Assembly (NCBI RefSeq): GCF_005502885.1 | Contig: NZ_SCMR01000004.1 | Coordinates: 124,001-188,000, forward strand | Direction of reading: 5' to 3' | From: Microbacterium sp. 2FI | Lineage (GTDB): Bacteria; Actinomycetota; Actinomycetes; Actinomycetales; Microbacteriaceae | DNA: 64,000 nucleotides | Shown: piece after piece, positions 17,232 to 26,078 of the stretch | How the letters are laid out: each line of letters starts with the position of its first letter | How positions within the stretch are numbered: position 1 is the first letter of the stretch | The notes under the pieces: model-generated | What the model saw: only the letters and a program-made list of their open reading frames with translations | What the model was told of the DNA's origin: nothing | Database searches by the model: none | Position numbers and translations under genes: made by a program

Positions 17232-17897
17232 TCAATCCGGTGCGGCAGGCCCCTCGAGCCGCTTCTCGAGGAAGACCCGCACGTCGGCGAGCTCGGCCTC
17301 CGAGACGCTGTGGGACAGCCCCGGATACACGCGGCCGCTCAGCTCGACATGGCCGGGCAGCCACTCCGTGGTGTGCTCGACGAGAAAACCCGGGATCACA
17401 TCGTCGTTCGTCCCACGACCCCAGAAGACCGGCGGCCGCAGCTCGGCGAGCGCCGCGTCACCGGGCAGATCACCCGGTGTGACGTAGCCCGAGAGGTTCA
17501 CGGCGAACGAGAATCGCGCGGGGTCGAGGCGCATCGCCTGCAGTGCGACCGCGGCGCCCTGCGAGAAGCCCAGAAGCCCGATCGACGGGTGAGCGGATGC
17601 TGCGGCATCCGTCCACACGATGAAGCGCGACGCTGCTGCCGTGACGTGTGCAGGATCGCGGTTGTCGAGGCCTTCGATCGGGTACCACGAGTATCCCGGC
17701 GCGGGGAAGGGCGGGGCGAGCGGTGCGCGCACGGCGGCGACGGCGAACCCGGGCGGCAGATACGGCACGAGCCCGAACAGATCGCGCTCGTCGGCCCCGT
17801 AGCCGTGGAGCAGCACGAGGAGCGGACGACTCTCTCGCCCGCCCGCGGGGGCGGACCACTGCACGGCGTCGGGGTCGAGGGGCGCTGATGTGCTCAC
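17232..17897 (-). CDS. Alpha/beta-hydrolase, phospholipase/carboxylesterase type
   Basis: 221 residues from the GTG at 17897. The order of motifs is that of the YpfH/EstB carboxylesterase family: oxyanion-hole region LLHGYGADERD (about 29-39), nucleophile elbow GFSQG (Ser about 112), catalytic Asp in GTNDDVIP (about 162-169) and His in GLSHSV (His about 196). No signal peptide, so it is cytoplasmic. It acts on small esters; natural substrate unknown. Longer starts upstream lack family-like sequence. It follows the TetR gene by 41 bp on the same strand and could be co-transcribed with it. Confidence 0.85.
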   Translation of the reverse strand: MSTSAPLDPDAVQWSAPAGGRESRPLLVLLHGYGADERDLFGLVPYLPPGFAVAAVRAPLAPPFPAPGYSWYPIEGLDNRDPAHVTAAASRFIVWTDAAASAHPSIGLLGFSQGAAVALQAMRLDPARFSFAVNLSGYVTPGDLPGDAALAELRPPVFWGRGTNDDVIPGFLVEHTTEWLPGHVELSGRVYPGLSHSVSEAELADVRVFLEKRLEGPAAPD

Positions 17898-17938
17898 GCG
17901 TCCATCCTGCCGTGGGCGGCCGACGGGGAACAGCGGCG

Positions 17939-18622
17939 TCAGTGCCCTGCGGCCGTGCGCTCCGCGGACTCGATGACGAGTTCGATGCCGGCAGCGAACA
18001 GCTCGCGGTCGTGCAGGGCCGCGAGTTCTGCGGTGTGCCCGGCGATCAGCGGGAACTCGCGCGGGTCGGCGAGGATCGGACGGTCGAGCCACGTGTCGGC
18101 CTCGCCGAGCCCGGTTCGGCGCTCGATGATGGCGCGGGCCAGGTTCGCACCGCCCGCCAGGGTGTGAAGCGCGAGCAGGGCGTAGTGGCGGACGAGATCG
18201 TCTCCGCGCAACCCCGCGCGTGAGAACGCGTCGAGCATGAGCTCGATCGCGCGGCGCTCGGCGGTTCCGTGCGTCGTCATTCCCATCGCCTCGACACCGA
18301 TCGCGGGGTAGTGCTCGAACTCCGCCAGCGTGCCCTGTGCGAGTTGGCGCAGGCGAGCGCGCCAGTCCTCGAGCGGTGCCGTGACGTGCTCGAGTGCCCG
18401 CAGAGTCACCTCTTCGAGGAGCGCGGCGTTCAGCTCGTCCTTGCTGAGGAAGTGCCGGTACATCGCCGTTGGGTCGACTCCGAGGTGCGCTCCGAGCTCG
18501 CGGAACGAGACGGCGGCGACCCCGGGTGACCCGGCGAGTTCGAGGGCACCCGCGACGATCGTCTGCCGATCCAGTCGCGGCTTCCGGGCTGCCGATGCAC
18601 CCCGCCTGCTGTCTTCAGCCAT
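17939..18622 (-). CDS. TetR-family transcriptional regulator
   Basis: 227 residues. The N-terminal helix-turn-helix is clear: QTIVAGALELAGSPGVAAVS, then FRELGAHLGVDPTAMYRHF (about 20-62). The C-terminal ligand domain is of the TetR_C type found in actinobacterial regulators. The ATG at 18622 is chosen because GGGGAGG lies five bases upstream; an earlier ATG would add 17 residues. It is divergent from the amidohydrolase/importer operon at 18773-25541, and a 33-bp palindrome lies between the two promoters, so it most likely represses that operon and itself. The inducer is probably the imported compound or its breakdown product. Confidence 0.88.
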   Translation of the reverse strand: MAEDSRRGASAARKPRLDRQTIVAGALELAGSPGVAAVSFRELGAHLGVDPTAMYRHFLSKDELNAALLEEVTLRALEHVTAPLEDWRARLRQLAQGTLAEFEHYPAIGVEAMGMTTHGTAERRAIELMLDAFSRAGLRGDDLVRHYALLALHTLAGGANLARAIIERRTGLGEADTWLDRPILADPREFPLIAGHTAELAALHDRELFAAGIELVIESAERTAAGH

Positions 18623-18661
18623 CGTCGCCTCCCCGGCCGGTTCCCCGGCTGACTCGGCTCC

Positions 18662-18692
18662 ACTGTAGCCCAACAGGAAACACTTCTGTCAA
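18662..18692 (-). promoter_or_regulatory. Candidate promoter of the TetR gene
   Basis: On the minus strand, TTGACA (18687-18692) is followed after 19 bases by TACAGT (18662-18667). The -35 box is consensus and lies inside the operator palindrome. Spacing is slightly long. Confidence 0.45.
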
Positions 18693-18711
18693 CACTGTTG
18701 ACAAGGGTGTT
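18679..18711. promoter_or_regulatory. TetR-type operator palindrome
   Basis: The 17-bp core TGTCAACACTGTTGACA (18687-18703) is a perfect palindrome with a one-base centre. It extends to 33 bp (18679-18711) with 13 of 16 pairs matching. It overlaps the -35 boxes of both divergent promoters, so one bound TetR dimer could block both. Confidence 0.75.
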
Positions 18712-18727
18712 GTCGGCGACGTAGTGT
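18698..18727 (+). promoter_or_regulatory. Promoter of the amidohydrolase/importer operon
   Basis: Consensus -35 TTGACA (18698-18703), an 18-bp spacer and -10 TAGTGT (18722-18727). Transcription would start near 18734, giving a leader of about 40 nt before the ATG at 18773. The -35 box is part of the operator palindrome. Confidence 0.6.
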
Positions 18728-18772
18728 CACCGACATCCAACCCAGTGCTCTCAGCGAGGAAGCGAGGCGGCG

Positions 18773-20452
18773 ATGGCCGTTGCGGACATACTCTTCACCG
18801 GCGGACGGGTGTTCACCGGCACCGGCGAACCCCTCACGGGGGTGAGCGTCGCGGTCATCGGCGCGCGCATCGCCGCTGTCGTGCCCGACACGTCGCAGGG
18901 CGAACTGGTCGGCCCCGAGACGCGTGTCGTCGACCTCGACGGGGCGCTCCTATCGCCGGGATTCCAGGACGCCCACATCCACCCCGTCGGCGGTGGCATG
19001 GAGCTGCTGCAGTGCGACCTGAGCGAGGCGGAGGATGCTGCCGACGCGGTCGAGCGCGTCCTCCGCTATGCCGAGGCGAATCCCGACGAACCGTGGATCC
19101 TCGGCGGCGGCTGGTCGATGGACCACTTCCCCGGTGGGTCACCCGTGCGCGGGCTGCTGGACGCGGTCGTTCCCGACCGGCCCGTGATGCTGCTCAGCCG
19201 CGACCATCACAGCACGTGGGCCAACACCGCGGCGATCCGCCTCGCGGGTCTGGATGCCGCGACGCCCGACCCCGTGGACGGGCGTATCGAACGCGAAGCC
19301 GACGGGATGCCGGCGGGCACGTTCCACGAGGGCGCCGGCGACCTGTTCGCCGGAGTCCGGCCGCCGCACGACGGCGAGCTCGCCTATCGAGGCCTTCTCG
19401 CGGCGCAGGAGCGGCTCATCGCACTGGGCATCACGGGCTGGCAGGATGCCGCGGTCGGCGCGATCTCGATCATCGCCGATCCGCTCGACGCCTACCTCCG
19501 CGCGATCCGTGAGGGGAGCCTCGAGGTGCACGTCACCGGCGCGCAGTGGTGGGAGCGCGACGGCGGGCTCGAGCAGGTCGAGCACATGGTCGCCCGCCGT
19601 GACGCGATGGACGCCCTCGTGCCGGCGACGCGACTCTCGCTCGGCTCGACCAAGATCATGGTCGACGGCGTCGCCGAGAACCAGACGGCGGCGATGCTCA
19701 CCCCGTACAAAGACGCCGAGGGTCACGCGACCCACAACTGCGGGCTGTCGTTCATCGATCCCGCGCTCGTCAGCGCGGCAGTCACCGCCCTTGACGCGGC
19801 CGGCATGCAGGTGCACTTCCACGCCCTCGGCGACCGGGCCGTCCGCGAGGCTCTCGATGCCGTGGAAGCGGCGCGTGCCGCGAACGGTCCGAGCGACGGG
19901 CGCCACCACCTCGCGCATCTGCAGGTGATCGATGAGACCGAGGTGCCACGCTTCGTCACCGCCGACGCCGTCGCGAACATGCAGGCGCTGTGGGCGACGC
20001 ATGAGGCTCAGCTCGACGAGCTGACCCTGCCGTTCCTCCGCGACGGCGCCGAAGCGCGCCAGTATCCGTTCGGCGATCTCGCCCGTGCCGGCGTCCGCCT
20101 CGCTGCGGGGAGCGATTGGCCCGTCTCCAGCGCCGACCCGATCGCCGCGATCCACATCGCCGTGAACCGCACGTATCCGGGCAGCGCGCACGAGCCGCTC
20201 GGCGGCGCGCATCAGCGCCTCGACCTCGTCACAGCGATGACCGCCTACACCGCGGGGTCCGCCTACGTGAACCACCGTGATCACGACACCGGCCACATCC
20301 GGGAGGGCCACCTCGCGAACCTCGTCGTGCTCGCGCCCGACCCCTTCTCCGTGCCCCCGGCGGACATCCACCTCGCCGCCGTCGAATCCACCTGGATCGA
20401 GGGCCGGCTCGTCTACGACCGCAGCGCCGCCATGGAAAGGGACTTCGCATGA
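18773..20452 (+). CDS. YtcJ-type metal-dependent amidohydrolase (second copy)
   Basis: 559 residues, a clear paralog of the protein at 2839-4494. GFQDAHIHPVGGGMELLQCD (about 62-81) carries the metal-binding HxH pair. HFHALGDRAV and HHLAHLQVID supply further active-site histidines, and AAGSDWPVS the Asp. The start ATG is preceded by a GAGG-type site. It is the first gene of an operon with a Dpp/Opp-type importer and overlaps the next gene by ATGA. The arrangement (hydrolase first, importer after, TetR divergent) suggests that the imported solute carries an amide or carbamoyl bond which this cytoplasmic enzyme cleaves. The solute is unknown. Confidence 0.88.
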   Translation: MAVADILFTGGRVFTGTGEPLTGVSVAVIGARIAAVVPDTSQGELVGPETRVVDLDGALLSPGFQDAHIHPVGGGMELLQCDLSEAEDAADAVERVLRYAEANPDEPWILGGGWSMDHFPGGSPVRGLLDAVVPDRPVMLLSRDHHSTWANTAAIRLAGLDAATPDPVDGRIEREADGMPAGTFHEGAGDLFAGVRPPHDGELAYRGLLAAQERLIALGITGWQDAAVGAISIIADPLDAYLRAIREGSLEVHVTGAQWWERDGGLEQVEHMVARRDAMDALVPATRLSLGSTKIMVDGVAENQTAAMLTPYKDAEGHATHNCGLSFIDPALVSAAVTALDAAGMQVHFHALGDRAVREALDAVEAARAANGPSDGRHHLAHLQVIDETEVPRFVTADAVANMQALWATHEAQLDELTLPFLRDGAEARQYPFGDLARAGVRLAAGSDWPVSSADPIAAIHIAVNRTYPGSAHEPLGGAHQRLDLVTAMTAYTAGSAYVNHRDHDTGHIREGHLANLVVLAPDPFSVPPADIHLAAVESTWIEGRLVYDRSAAMERDFA

Positions 20453-22095
20453 ATCGCCCCACCGCTCTCCGGCCCCCCGCGAGGCGCTCGCTCGCCATCA
20501 TCGCCGGGCTCGCGGCATCCGCTCTCGCCGTCAGCGCATGTGCGCCCGCCGAGCCGGCCGCCGGCCCTATCGAGTGGGAGCTGACCGAGCAGACCACCGC
20601 GCCGTCCGGCGACATCGACTCGTTCACCTGGGCCTCGTACGCCGAGCCGTACTCGCTCGACTACGCGTATGCGTTCGACTACGCCGACAACCAGGTGCTC
20701 GCGAACGTCTGCGAGTCGCTTCTGCGGCTGAACCCCGACTACACACTGAGCCCCGGGCTCGCCGAGTCGTGGGAGACACCGACGCCGACGACCTCGGTCT
20801 TCACGATTCGCGAGGGCGTTGCGTTCCACGACGGAACGCCGCTCACCGCGGCCGACGTCGTCGCGTCGCTCAGCCGTCACCTCGACCCGGCCGTGGGCTC
20901 GTTCTGGTACTCCGTGTATCAGAACGTCGTCTCGATCGAGCAGACGGGCGACCGCGAGGTCACCGTCACCACGGCCGTCCCCGACGTGCAGTTCTCGCTC
21001 GCGATGGGCGGCGCTGCCGGCGTGGTCGAGTCCGCGGCGACGCTCGCCGCGACCGGCGCCGACTACGGCAACTCCACGGGCGGCGTCAACTGCACCGGTC
21101 CGTTCGAGTTCGCCGACTGGAAGTCCGGCGAGTCCATCACGCTCACGCGGTTCGACGGCTACTGGGATCCCGAGCTCACCGCCCGCGCCGGTGCGGTGGA
21201 GTTCGTCTTCATGACCGATGCGAACGCGCGCGTCAACGCCCTGAAATCGGGTGATGTGGACGGATCGTGGATGATCCCGCCCGCCTCGTACCGGCAGCTG
21301 CAGGAGTCGCCGGGCGAGCTGCACTTCGGCCTCACGTCGGCCGTGTCGAGCCTTGTCGTCAGCAGCCTCGACGGCCCGCTGGGTGACCTGCGGGTCCGCC
21401 AGGCGCTGCTCATGGCGCTGGATCGCCAGGGGATCGTGGATGCTGCAGCCGAAGGCGTCGGCGCGGTGAGCGACGTGCTGACCACCGAGTCGGTGTGGGG
21501 CGCCGCGGACGACGCGGCGCGTGCGGCCGCGTTCGAGGACATCGAGGAGTACCCGTTCGATCTCGAGGCGGCGAAGGCGCTCATAGACGAGGCGGGTGCG
21601 GCCGGGGGCGAGATCGTGATCGCCACCGCGCCGCTCGGGCCGGACGTGACCATCATCGCTCAGGCGACCGCCGCCGCGGCGGAGTCCATCGGGCTCACCG
21701 CGACGATCGAGACCGTCACCCCGGGCGCGTACACGGCGCTGTTCTCCGACCCCAGCGCGCGCGAGGGCATCGACCTCTTCTATACGAACTGGTACCTGTC
21801 CAGCCCCGACCCGCTCGAGATGTACAGCGTGCTGCGCACGGGGGAGTTCAGCAACTACGGGGGCTGGAGCGACCCGGAGTTCGACGAGATCGTCACGGCG
21901 GCCAACGGCATGGCGGATGCCGCACAGCGCGCCGCGGCGACGGCTGAGGCGCAGCGGATCGCGAACGAGCAGCTGCCGTGGCTGCCGATCTACACCGCGC
22001 CCATGTCGGTCTTCGTCGGCGAGCGGATCACCGGCGTCGCGCCCTCGATCGCCTTCCTCTACTACCCGTGGGCGGCGACCATCGGCGCGCGGTAG
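20449..22095 (+). CDS. Family 5 ABC substrate-binding lipoprotein (peptide/opine type)
   Basis: 548 residues. A lipoprotein signal ends in ALAVSAC (Cys at about 31). The body shows the SBP_bac_5 pattern: NVCESLLRLNPDYTLSPGLA, then FTIREGVAFHDGTPLTAADV, the classic peptide-binding-protein signature. Family members bind oligopeptides, nickel, opines or glycosides. Its ATG overlaps the amidohydrolase stop, and the permease genes follow after 37 bp. It captures the operon's substrate at the outer face of the membrane. Confidence 0.9.
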   Translation: MNRPTALRPPARRSLAIIAGLAASALAVSACAPAEPAAGPIEWELTEQTTAPSGDIDSFTWASYAEPYSLDYAYAFDYADNQVLANVCESLLRLNPDYTLSPGLAESWETPTPTTSVFTIREGVAFHDGTPLTAADVVASLSRHLDPAVGSFWYSVYQNVVSIEQTGDREVTVTTAVPDVQFSLAMGGAAGVVESAATLAATGADYGNSTGGVNCTGPFEFADWKSGESITLTRFDGYWDPELTARAGAVEFVFMTDANARVNALKSGDVDGSWMIPPASYRQLQESPGELHFGLTSAVSSLVVSSLDGPLGDLRVRQALLMALDRQGIVDAAAEGVGAVSDVLTTESVWGAADDAARAAAFEDIEEYPFDLEAAKALIDEAGAAGGEIVIATAPLGPDVTIIAQATAAAAESIGLTATIETVTPGAYTALFSDPSAREGIDLFYTNWYLSSPDPLEMYSVLRTGEFSNYGGWSDPEFDEIVTAANGMADAAQRAAATAEAQRIANEQLPWLPIYTAPMSVFVGERITGVAPSIAFLYYPWAATIGAR

Positions 22096-22132
22096 CGCCG
22101 GTCGTCGCTTCGCGCCACACGAACGGCCGGTC

Positions 22133-23089
22133 ATGATCGCAGCACGCCGCGTCGCGGGGAAGCTGGGCGGGCTCCTGCTCACCCTCTTCCTCGCGTCGCT
22201 CCTGGTCTTCTTCTCGCGCTTCCTGGTGCCGGGCGACCCCGTGCAGTTCCTGCTGCGCGGGCGGACCCCCAGCGCGGAGGCCGTCGCCGAGGTCACCGCG
22301 CAGTACGGGCTCGATCTGCCCCCGTGGCAGCAGTACCTGAACTGGGTCGCGGGCGTCCTCCAGGGCGACTTCGGACGTTCGCTGCAGTTCCGGCAGGACG
22401 TGACGACGGTCATCGGCGAGCGCCTGCCGGTCACGCTGATGCTCGTCGTGATGGCGGGCACGATGATCGCCGTCGTCGGCATCGCGGCGGGCGCAGTCGC
22501 AGCGATGAATCAGGGACGCGCCCTCGACCGCGCGGTGCTCATCGGACTCACGATCCTCGGGGCGATCCCCTCGTTCGTGGGCTCGATCGTCTTGATCACC
22601 GTGTTCGCGGTCCAGCTCGGGTGGTTCCCCACCTTCGGCGCGGGTGACGGATTCTTCGATCGGATCCACCATCTCGTGCTGCCGGCGACCGCCCTGGCGA
22701 TCGTCTTCACGGTGCTCGTCGGCAAGGTCACGCGGTCGTCGATGGTCGAGCAGCTCGACCGCGAGCATGTCGAGGTCGCGATCAGCCGGGGCATTCGCCG
22801 CGGCACCGTCGTGCGACGGCACGCGTTCCGCAACGCGCTGTGGCCGATCCTGACCGTGAGCGGCCTGCTGGTCGCGGGGCTCCTGGTGGCGAGCTCGATC
22901 GTCGAGGCGGCTTTCGGGATCGCCGGCATCGGGTCGCTGCTCGTGCAGTCCGTCGACCGGCTCGACTTCCCCGTCGTGCAGGCGATCGTGCTGCTCATCG
23001 TCACGGCCTTCGTGCTCGTGAACGCCGTCGTCGATGTGCTGGAGCCGTGGATCGATCCGCGGACGGCCGCGGGAGGGGGTGCGCGATGA
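22133..23089 (+). CDS. ABC transporter permease, DppB/OppB-like
   Basis: 318 residues with six predicted membrane segments. The N-terminal segment GGLLLTLFLASLLVFFSRFL (about 11-30) is followed by the conserved VPGDP, then GDFGRSL typical of the DppB half. The transport-domain loop is VEVAISRGIRRGTVVRRHAF. The ATG at 22133 is chosen because the family starts just before the first membrane segment. It overlaps the next permease gene by ATGA. Confidence 0.9.
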   Translation: MIAARRVAGKLGGLLLTLFLASLLVFFSRFLVPGDPVQFLLRGRTPSAEAVAEVTAQYGLDLPPWQQYLNWVAGVLQGDFGRSLQFRQDVTTVIGERLPVTLMLVVMAGTMIAVVGIAAGAVAAMNQGRALDRAVLIGLTILGAIPSFVGSIVLITVFAVQLGWFPTFGAGDGFFDRIHHLVLPATALAIVFTVLVGKVTRSSMVEQLDREHVEVAISRGIRRGTVVRRHAFRNALWPILTVSGLLVAGLLVASSIVEAAFGIAGIGSLLVQSVDRLDFPVVQAIVLLIVTAFVLVNAVVDVLEPWIDPRTAAGGGAR

Positions 23090-23949
23090 CCGCCGCGTCT
23101 CCGACCCTGACGATGACCGTGCTCCGCGCTCCGCGGGCCGCGCGAGCAGACGCCGTGCTGTGGATCGCCGTGGGAGTCCTTGCCGCGTTCACGCTGGCAG
23201 CCGTGTTCGCGCCGTTCCTCGCTCCGTACGACCCCGACGCGGTCGACTTCGCAGCCGTGCACGCAGGCCCGAGTGCGGCGCATTGGCTGGGAACCGACGC
23301 GCTGGGGCGCGACATCCTGAGCCGCCTCGTCTTCGGTGCCAGAACCGCGCTCCTCGGCCCGCTGCTGGTCGTCGTGCTCTCGACGGCGCTCGGCGCGCTG
23401 CTCGGTCTCGTCGCCGGTTGGCGCGGCGGTTGGCTCGACGCCGCCCTCGCACGCGTCTTCGACGTCGTGTTCGCCTTCCCGTCGCTGCTCATCGCGATCA
23501 TGGCGGTCGCGCTGTTCGGGAAAGGCCTCGTGGCGCCCGTGATCGCGATGACGATCGCCTACATCCCGTTCGTGGCGCGACTCACACGGACGCTCGTCGT
23601 TTCGGAGAAGGGTCGCCCTTACGTCTCGGCGTACCGCGTCCAGGGCTTCTCAGCGCCCTGGATCTCACTCCGGCGCGTGCTGCCGAACGTCACGCCGGTG
23701 GTCGGAGCGCAGTCCACCCTGAACTTCGGCTACGTCCTCGCCGAGCTCGCGGCGCTGTCGTTCCTCGGACTCGGAGTGCAGCCGCCGACGCCCGACTGGG
23801 GATCGATGATCAACGAGTCGCAGCCGGGGCTCGTGGGCGGCTACTTCCTGCCCGCGCTGGCACCGGCCACGGCTGTCGTGCTCGTCGTCGTCGCCGTCAA
23901 CATCGTGGGCGAGGAGTTCTCCCGCCGCGTGGGAGGAAGAGTGTCATGA
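23086..23949 (+). CDS. ABC transporter permease, DppC/OppC-like
   Basis: 287 residues. After a first membrane segment comes the DppC signature WLGTDALGRDILSRLVFGAR (about 67-86), then a transport domain with the loop YVSAYRVQGFSAPWISLRRV and LSFLGLGVQPPTPDWGSMI. It forms the channel with the DppB-like partner. Both flanking genes overlap it by four bases. Confidence 0.9.
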   Translation: MTAASPTLTMTVLRAPRAARADAVLWIAVGVLAAFTLAAVFAPFLAPYDPDAVDFAAVHAGPSAAHWLGTDALGRDILSRLVFGARTALLGPLLVVVLSTALGALLGLVAGWRGGWLDAALARVFDVVFAFPSLLIAIMAVALFGKGLVAPVIAMTIAYIPFVARLTRTLVVSEKGRPYVSAYRVQGFSAPWISLRRVLPNVTPVVGAQSTLNFGYVLAELAALSFLGLGVQPPTPDWGSMINESQPGLVGGYFLPALAPATAVVLVVVAVNIVGEEFSRRVGGRVS

Positions 23950-25541
23950 CCCTGCTCGAGATCGAGGGCCTCGGCATCCGCCTGCCCGACGACACCGCGC
24001 TGCTCCGCGGGATCTCGCTGTCGGTGGCGTCCGGCGAGACCGTGGGGCTCGTCGGCGAGTCGGGGTCGGGAAAGTCTCTGACGGCCCGAGCGGTGCTCGG
24101 CCTCCTGCCCGATCGCGCACGCACGGACGGCTCTGTGCGCGTCGAGGGGCGTGAGGTGATCGGGGCATCGGCGCGGGAGCTGCAGGACCTCCGCCGGCAT
24201 CGCGCCGCGATGGTGTTCCAGGATCCTCGTGCCGGGATCAACCCGATGCGAACGATCGGCGACCACATGACCGAGTCGCTGCGGCTGTGCGAGGGATGGT
24301 CCGCGGCGCGGGCACGGGTGCGGGCGCTGGAACTGCTCGAGGCCGTGGGCCTCCCGCGCCCCGAGGAGCACCTGCGCCAGTACCCCCACGAGTTCTCGGG
24401 CGGCATGCTCCAGCGCGTGATGATCGCCGGCGCGCTCACGAGCGACCCGCGGCTGCTGGTCTGCGACGAGCCGACGACGGCGCTCGACGTGACGACCCAG
24501 GCCGACATCATCGCCCTGCTCGGCGAGCTTCGCGCTGCACGGGGAATGGGGATGCTGTTCATCACGCACGACCTCAATCTCGCGGCATCCCTATGCGACC
24601 GCGTCGTGGTGATGCGTGCCGGTGTCGTCGTCGAGCAAGGCGACGCGACCACGGTGTTCCGGCAGCCCAAGGCCGAGTACACCCGGCGGCTCGTCGCGAC
24701 GACCCCGACGCTCTCCGGCGAAGCGCCGCCGTTGCCCGCGGTATCGGATCCTGCCCATGACCGCGAGCCGCAGCTCGTCGTTCGGCACCTCTCCCAGACC
24801 TATCACCGCCGCGGCAAGCCGCCCGTCGCCGCTCTCCGCGACGTGTCGATCGAGGTCGCACCGGGCGCGGCGCTCGCCGTCGTCGGCGAATCCGGGTCGG
24901 GCAAGTCCACCCTCGCGCGCATGATCGTCGGCCTCGAGCAGCCCGACGCGGGCGACATCCGCATCGGCGGCCACGAGCGCACCACGCGGCCGACCTCGCG
25001 CGCCGCGCGCCTCGCTCACGCCCGCAGTGTGCAGATGGTGTTCCAGGACCCGTACCTGTCGCTCGACCCCCGCATCACCGCGGGACGCGCGATCGAAGAC
25101 GCCTTGCGACTCCACACCTCGCTGACGACGACCGATGCCCGCGCACGCGTCCGCGGACTCCTCGAATCGGTCGGCCTCGACGAGCGCCACGCCGGAGCGC
25201 GTCCGCGCACGCTGTCCGGCGGGCAGCGCCAGCGCGTGGCGATCGCGCGGGCTCTCGCCGTGGCGCCCGACCTGCTCGTGATGGACGAGGCGACCAGTGC
25301 GCTGGACGTTTCGGTGCAGGCCCAGGTGCTCGACGTGGTCGCCGAGGTGCGGCGCGAGCGCGGGCTCACGCTGCTGTTCATCAGCCACGACCTCGCCGTG
25401 GTGAGACAGGTCTGCGACCAGACCGTCGTGATGCGCCACGGTGAGATCGTCGAGTGCGGTGCCACCGCCGAGATCCTCGTCGCACCCTCTCATCCGTACA
25501 CGCGGCGACTGATCGCCTCGGTGCCGGCACCCGTCACTTGA
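23946..25541 (+). CDS. Double ABC ATPase (DppD-DppF fusion)
   Basis: 531 residues with two complete nucleotide-binding domains. NBD1: GESGSGKSLT, signature FSGGMLQR, Walker B LLVCDEPTTALD. NBD2: GESGSGKST, signature LSGGQRQR, Walker B LLVMDEATSALD (Ala replaces the usual Pro). Each half ends in a peptide-transporter C-terminal motif (PKAEYTRRL; HPYTRRLI). Peptide importers usually have two separate ATPase genes; a fused form is common in actinobacteria. The last eight bases overlap the 3' end of the convergent CHRD gene, leaving no room for a terminator. Confidence 0.9.
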   Translation: MTLLEIEGLGIRLPDDTALLRGISLSVASGETVGLVGESGSGKSLTARAVLGLLPDRARTDGSVRVEGREVIGASARELQDLRRHRAAMVFQDPRAGINPMRTIGDHMTESLRLCEGWSAARARVRALELLEAVGLPRPEEHLRQYPHEFSGGMLQRVMIAGALTSDPRLLVCDEPTTALDVTTQADIIALLGELRAARGMGMLFITHDLNLAASLCDRVVVMRAGVVVEQGDATTVFRQPKAEYTRRLVATTPTLSGEAPPLPAVSDPAHDREPQLVVRHLSQTYHRRGKPPVAALRDVSIEVAPGAALAVVGESGSGKSTLARMIVGLEQPDAGDIRIGGHERTTRPTSRAARLAHARSVQMVFQDPYLSLDPRITAGRAIEDALRLHTSLTTTDARARVRGLLESVGLDERHAGARPRTLSGGQRQRVAIARALAVAPDLLVMDEATSALDVSVQAQVLDVVAEVRRERGLTLLFISHDLAVVRQVCDQTVVMRHGEIVECGATAEILVAPSHPYTRRLIASVPAPVT

Positions 25542-25962
25542 GCTGTCCGCGCACCTCTCCGCCGGGGTACGTCGGCGTGTGGACATTGATGTAGTACCCG
25601 CGCGGATTCTCCGCGATCGCGGCGAGAAGCGCCGGATCGGCCGTCGTGCAGCCGCTGGTCTCGAATGTCGTCTCGTTCGGGACGACGATCGGGACGACCA
25701 CGGGGCCGGCCACCTTGCGCGGCGCGACGTGGACGTGTGCCGCCACCGTAGGGGCGGTGAGGCCTTCGACCTCGAGCGTGTAGCAGAACTGATTCCCGGC
25801 GATGCGGTACGAGAAGAACCCGTGTGCGCCGCCCTCGGCGCCTGTGGTCTCCTGTCCGTTGTTGACGGGGATGGCCGGTGCCGCCGATGCGGCAGCGCCC
25901 CCTCCGAAAGCCAGCAGCGTGATCGCAGCCATGGCGATCGCGCCGCGAGTGGCCCTGCGCAT
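25534..25962 (-). CDS. Secreted CHRD-domain protein
   Basis: 142 residues. A Sec-type signal peptide (MRRATRGAIAMAAITLLAFG, cleavage near ASAAPA) is followed by one CHRD-like domain: FCYTLEVEGLTAPTVAAHVH, later NPRGYYINVHTPTYPGGEVR, the end typical of CHRD domains. Two cysteines could form a disulfide. The ATG at 25962 is preferred over the one at 25968 because GAGG lies eight bases upstream of it. The function of bacterial CHRD proteins is not established. The gene converges on and overlaps the ABC ATPase gene by eight bases. Confidence 0.8.
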   Translation of the reverse strand: MRRATRGAIAMAAITLLAFGGGAAASAAPAIPVNNGQETTGAEGGAHGFFSYRIAGNQFCYTLEVEGLTAPTVAAHVHVAPRKVAGPVVVPIVVPNETTFETSGCTTADPALLAAIAENPRGYYINVHTPTYPGGEVRGQLK

Positions 25963-26066
25963 GATCATTTCCTCACTTCCTCGTGTTCCTGCGTGATCCT
26001 GCCTATGGATCGCACGCTACGCCGCCCCGATCGACCCGACAAGGTGCCTGGCGGCCGCGAGCGCGG

Positions 26067-26072
26067 TATACA
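26067..26072 (+). promoter_or_regulatory. -10 element for a leaderless transcript (Nudix-like gene)
   Basis: TATACA ends six bases before the ATG at 26079. No ribosome site lies in between, so transcription probably starts at or next to the start codon. Confidence 0.5.
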
Positions 26073-26078
26073 GGACAC

